The notes under the pieces are model-generated. The model ran no database searches and was not told the origin of the DNA. It saw only the letters and a program-made list of their open reading frames with translations. From contig CAYRWA010000039.1 of the NCBI GenBank assembly GCA_964427915.1, forward strand, positions 1 through 6,909: a stretch of DNA of 6,909 bases. Reading direction: 5' to 3'. The stretch comes from JAGLCW01 sp964427915 (GTDB taxonomy: Bacteria > Caldisericota > Caldisericia > UBA6126). The stretch's first letter is position 1. The number at the start of each line of letters is the position of its first letter. A program made the translations under genes and the position numbers. This document shows, in pieces, positions 6,743 through 6,909 of this stretch.

Positions 6743-6909
6743 ATGCTATTTGTTAGAAAAGAGAACGAGAGAGGTAGGAAAGGCTGGAAAAAGATACGAT
6801 TACAGAGAGTCAAAATGGCAGACTAAAAACTCCTTTTTTCCGGTCATTGTACAGTTTCGTTATTTCTTTTTGTAACAACTTATAATTCTCCCAAAAAAAC
6901 GTAATTTAT
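6743..6909 (-). other. Upstream leader of the array; no gene I would defend
   Basis: This AT-rich stretch precedes the hairpin. A possible promoter is GTTACA (6876-6871) with TACAAT (6851-6846), but the spacing of 19 is long and the -35 match is weak. One frame is open from 6905 to TGA 6812-6810 and reads protein-like (KLLQKEITKLYNDRKK, then GVFSLPF). It has a TAA just ahead of it and at best a TTG start at 6878, so it could be a tiny peptide, the tail of a lost gene, or chance. The plus strand shows nothing convincing. Confidence 0.3.

Noticed and set aside
6829..6850. Possible terminator around the GGAAAAAAGGAG / TTTTT run
   Set aside because: The T-run has no stem directly before it; the GGAG part pairs far downstream instead.
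6632..6875. Plus-strand basic peptides (KENERGRKGWKK and a similar one in a second frame)
   Set aside because: No homologous neighbour and no clear start signal; the basic composition comes from a purine-rich plus strand opposite the leader.
1..6909. CRISPR array, tRNA or insertion sequence
   Set aside because: No regularly spaced short repeats, cloverleaf-like sequence, transposase frame or terminal inverted repeats were seen.

Overview
The window is a single-direction gene array: every supportable gene lies on the minus strand, read from about 6711 down to the left edge. Low GC content, strong AGGAGG-type ribosome binding sites and lipoprotein signal peptides fit a low-GC Gram-positive (Bacillota) genome. 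The strong Shine-Dalgarno use argues against Bacteroidota. No rRNA, tRNA, transposase or housekeeping gene is present to place it more precisely.

Two protein families alternate. Family A are large (550-573 aa) secreted proteins with lipoprotein-type N-termini and SBBP-type beta-propeller repeats: A1 (4558-6276, divergent), A2 (2828-4480), A3 (361-2082) and A4 (start only, 1-232, running off the left edge). Family B are smaller proteins without a visible signal peptide and of no family I recognise: B1 (6292-6711, 139 aa, lacking the N-terminal third of B2), B2 (2079-2831, 250 aa, the fullest copy) and B3 (253-360, a remnant of about 34 codons matching only the C-terminal end of B2). In transcription order the layout is B1-A1-A2-B2-A3-B3(remnant)-A4. 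Three of the four A genes are directly preceded by a B gene or B remnant. B2 overlaps both neighbours by 4 nt (ATGA), so A2-B2-A3 is probably one translationally coupled unit.

The right end (6712-6909) is the leader of the array. It holds a perfect 7-bp hairpin that buries the first ribosome binding site, a competing upstream copy of the same paired sequence, and a short open frame of uncertain status. I see no convincing terminator anywhere in the window.

The most notable content is the B/A cassette array: tandemly duplicated surface beta-propeller lipoproteins, each paired with a full, truncated or nearly lost copy of an unrecognised partner. Repeated pairing with decaying partner copies resembles orphan effector/immunity cassettes, but nothing in the sequence proves a toxin function. 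A B-assisted surface lipoprotein family under diversification is an equally open reading.
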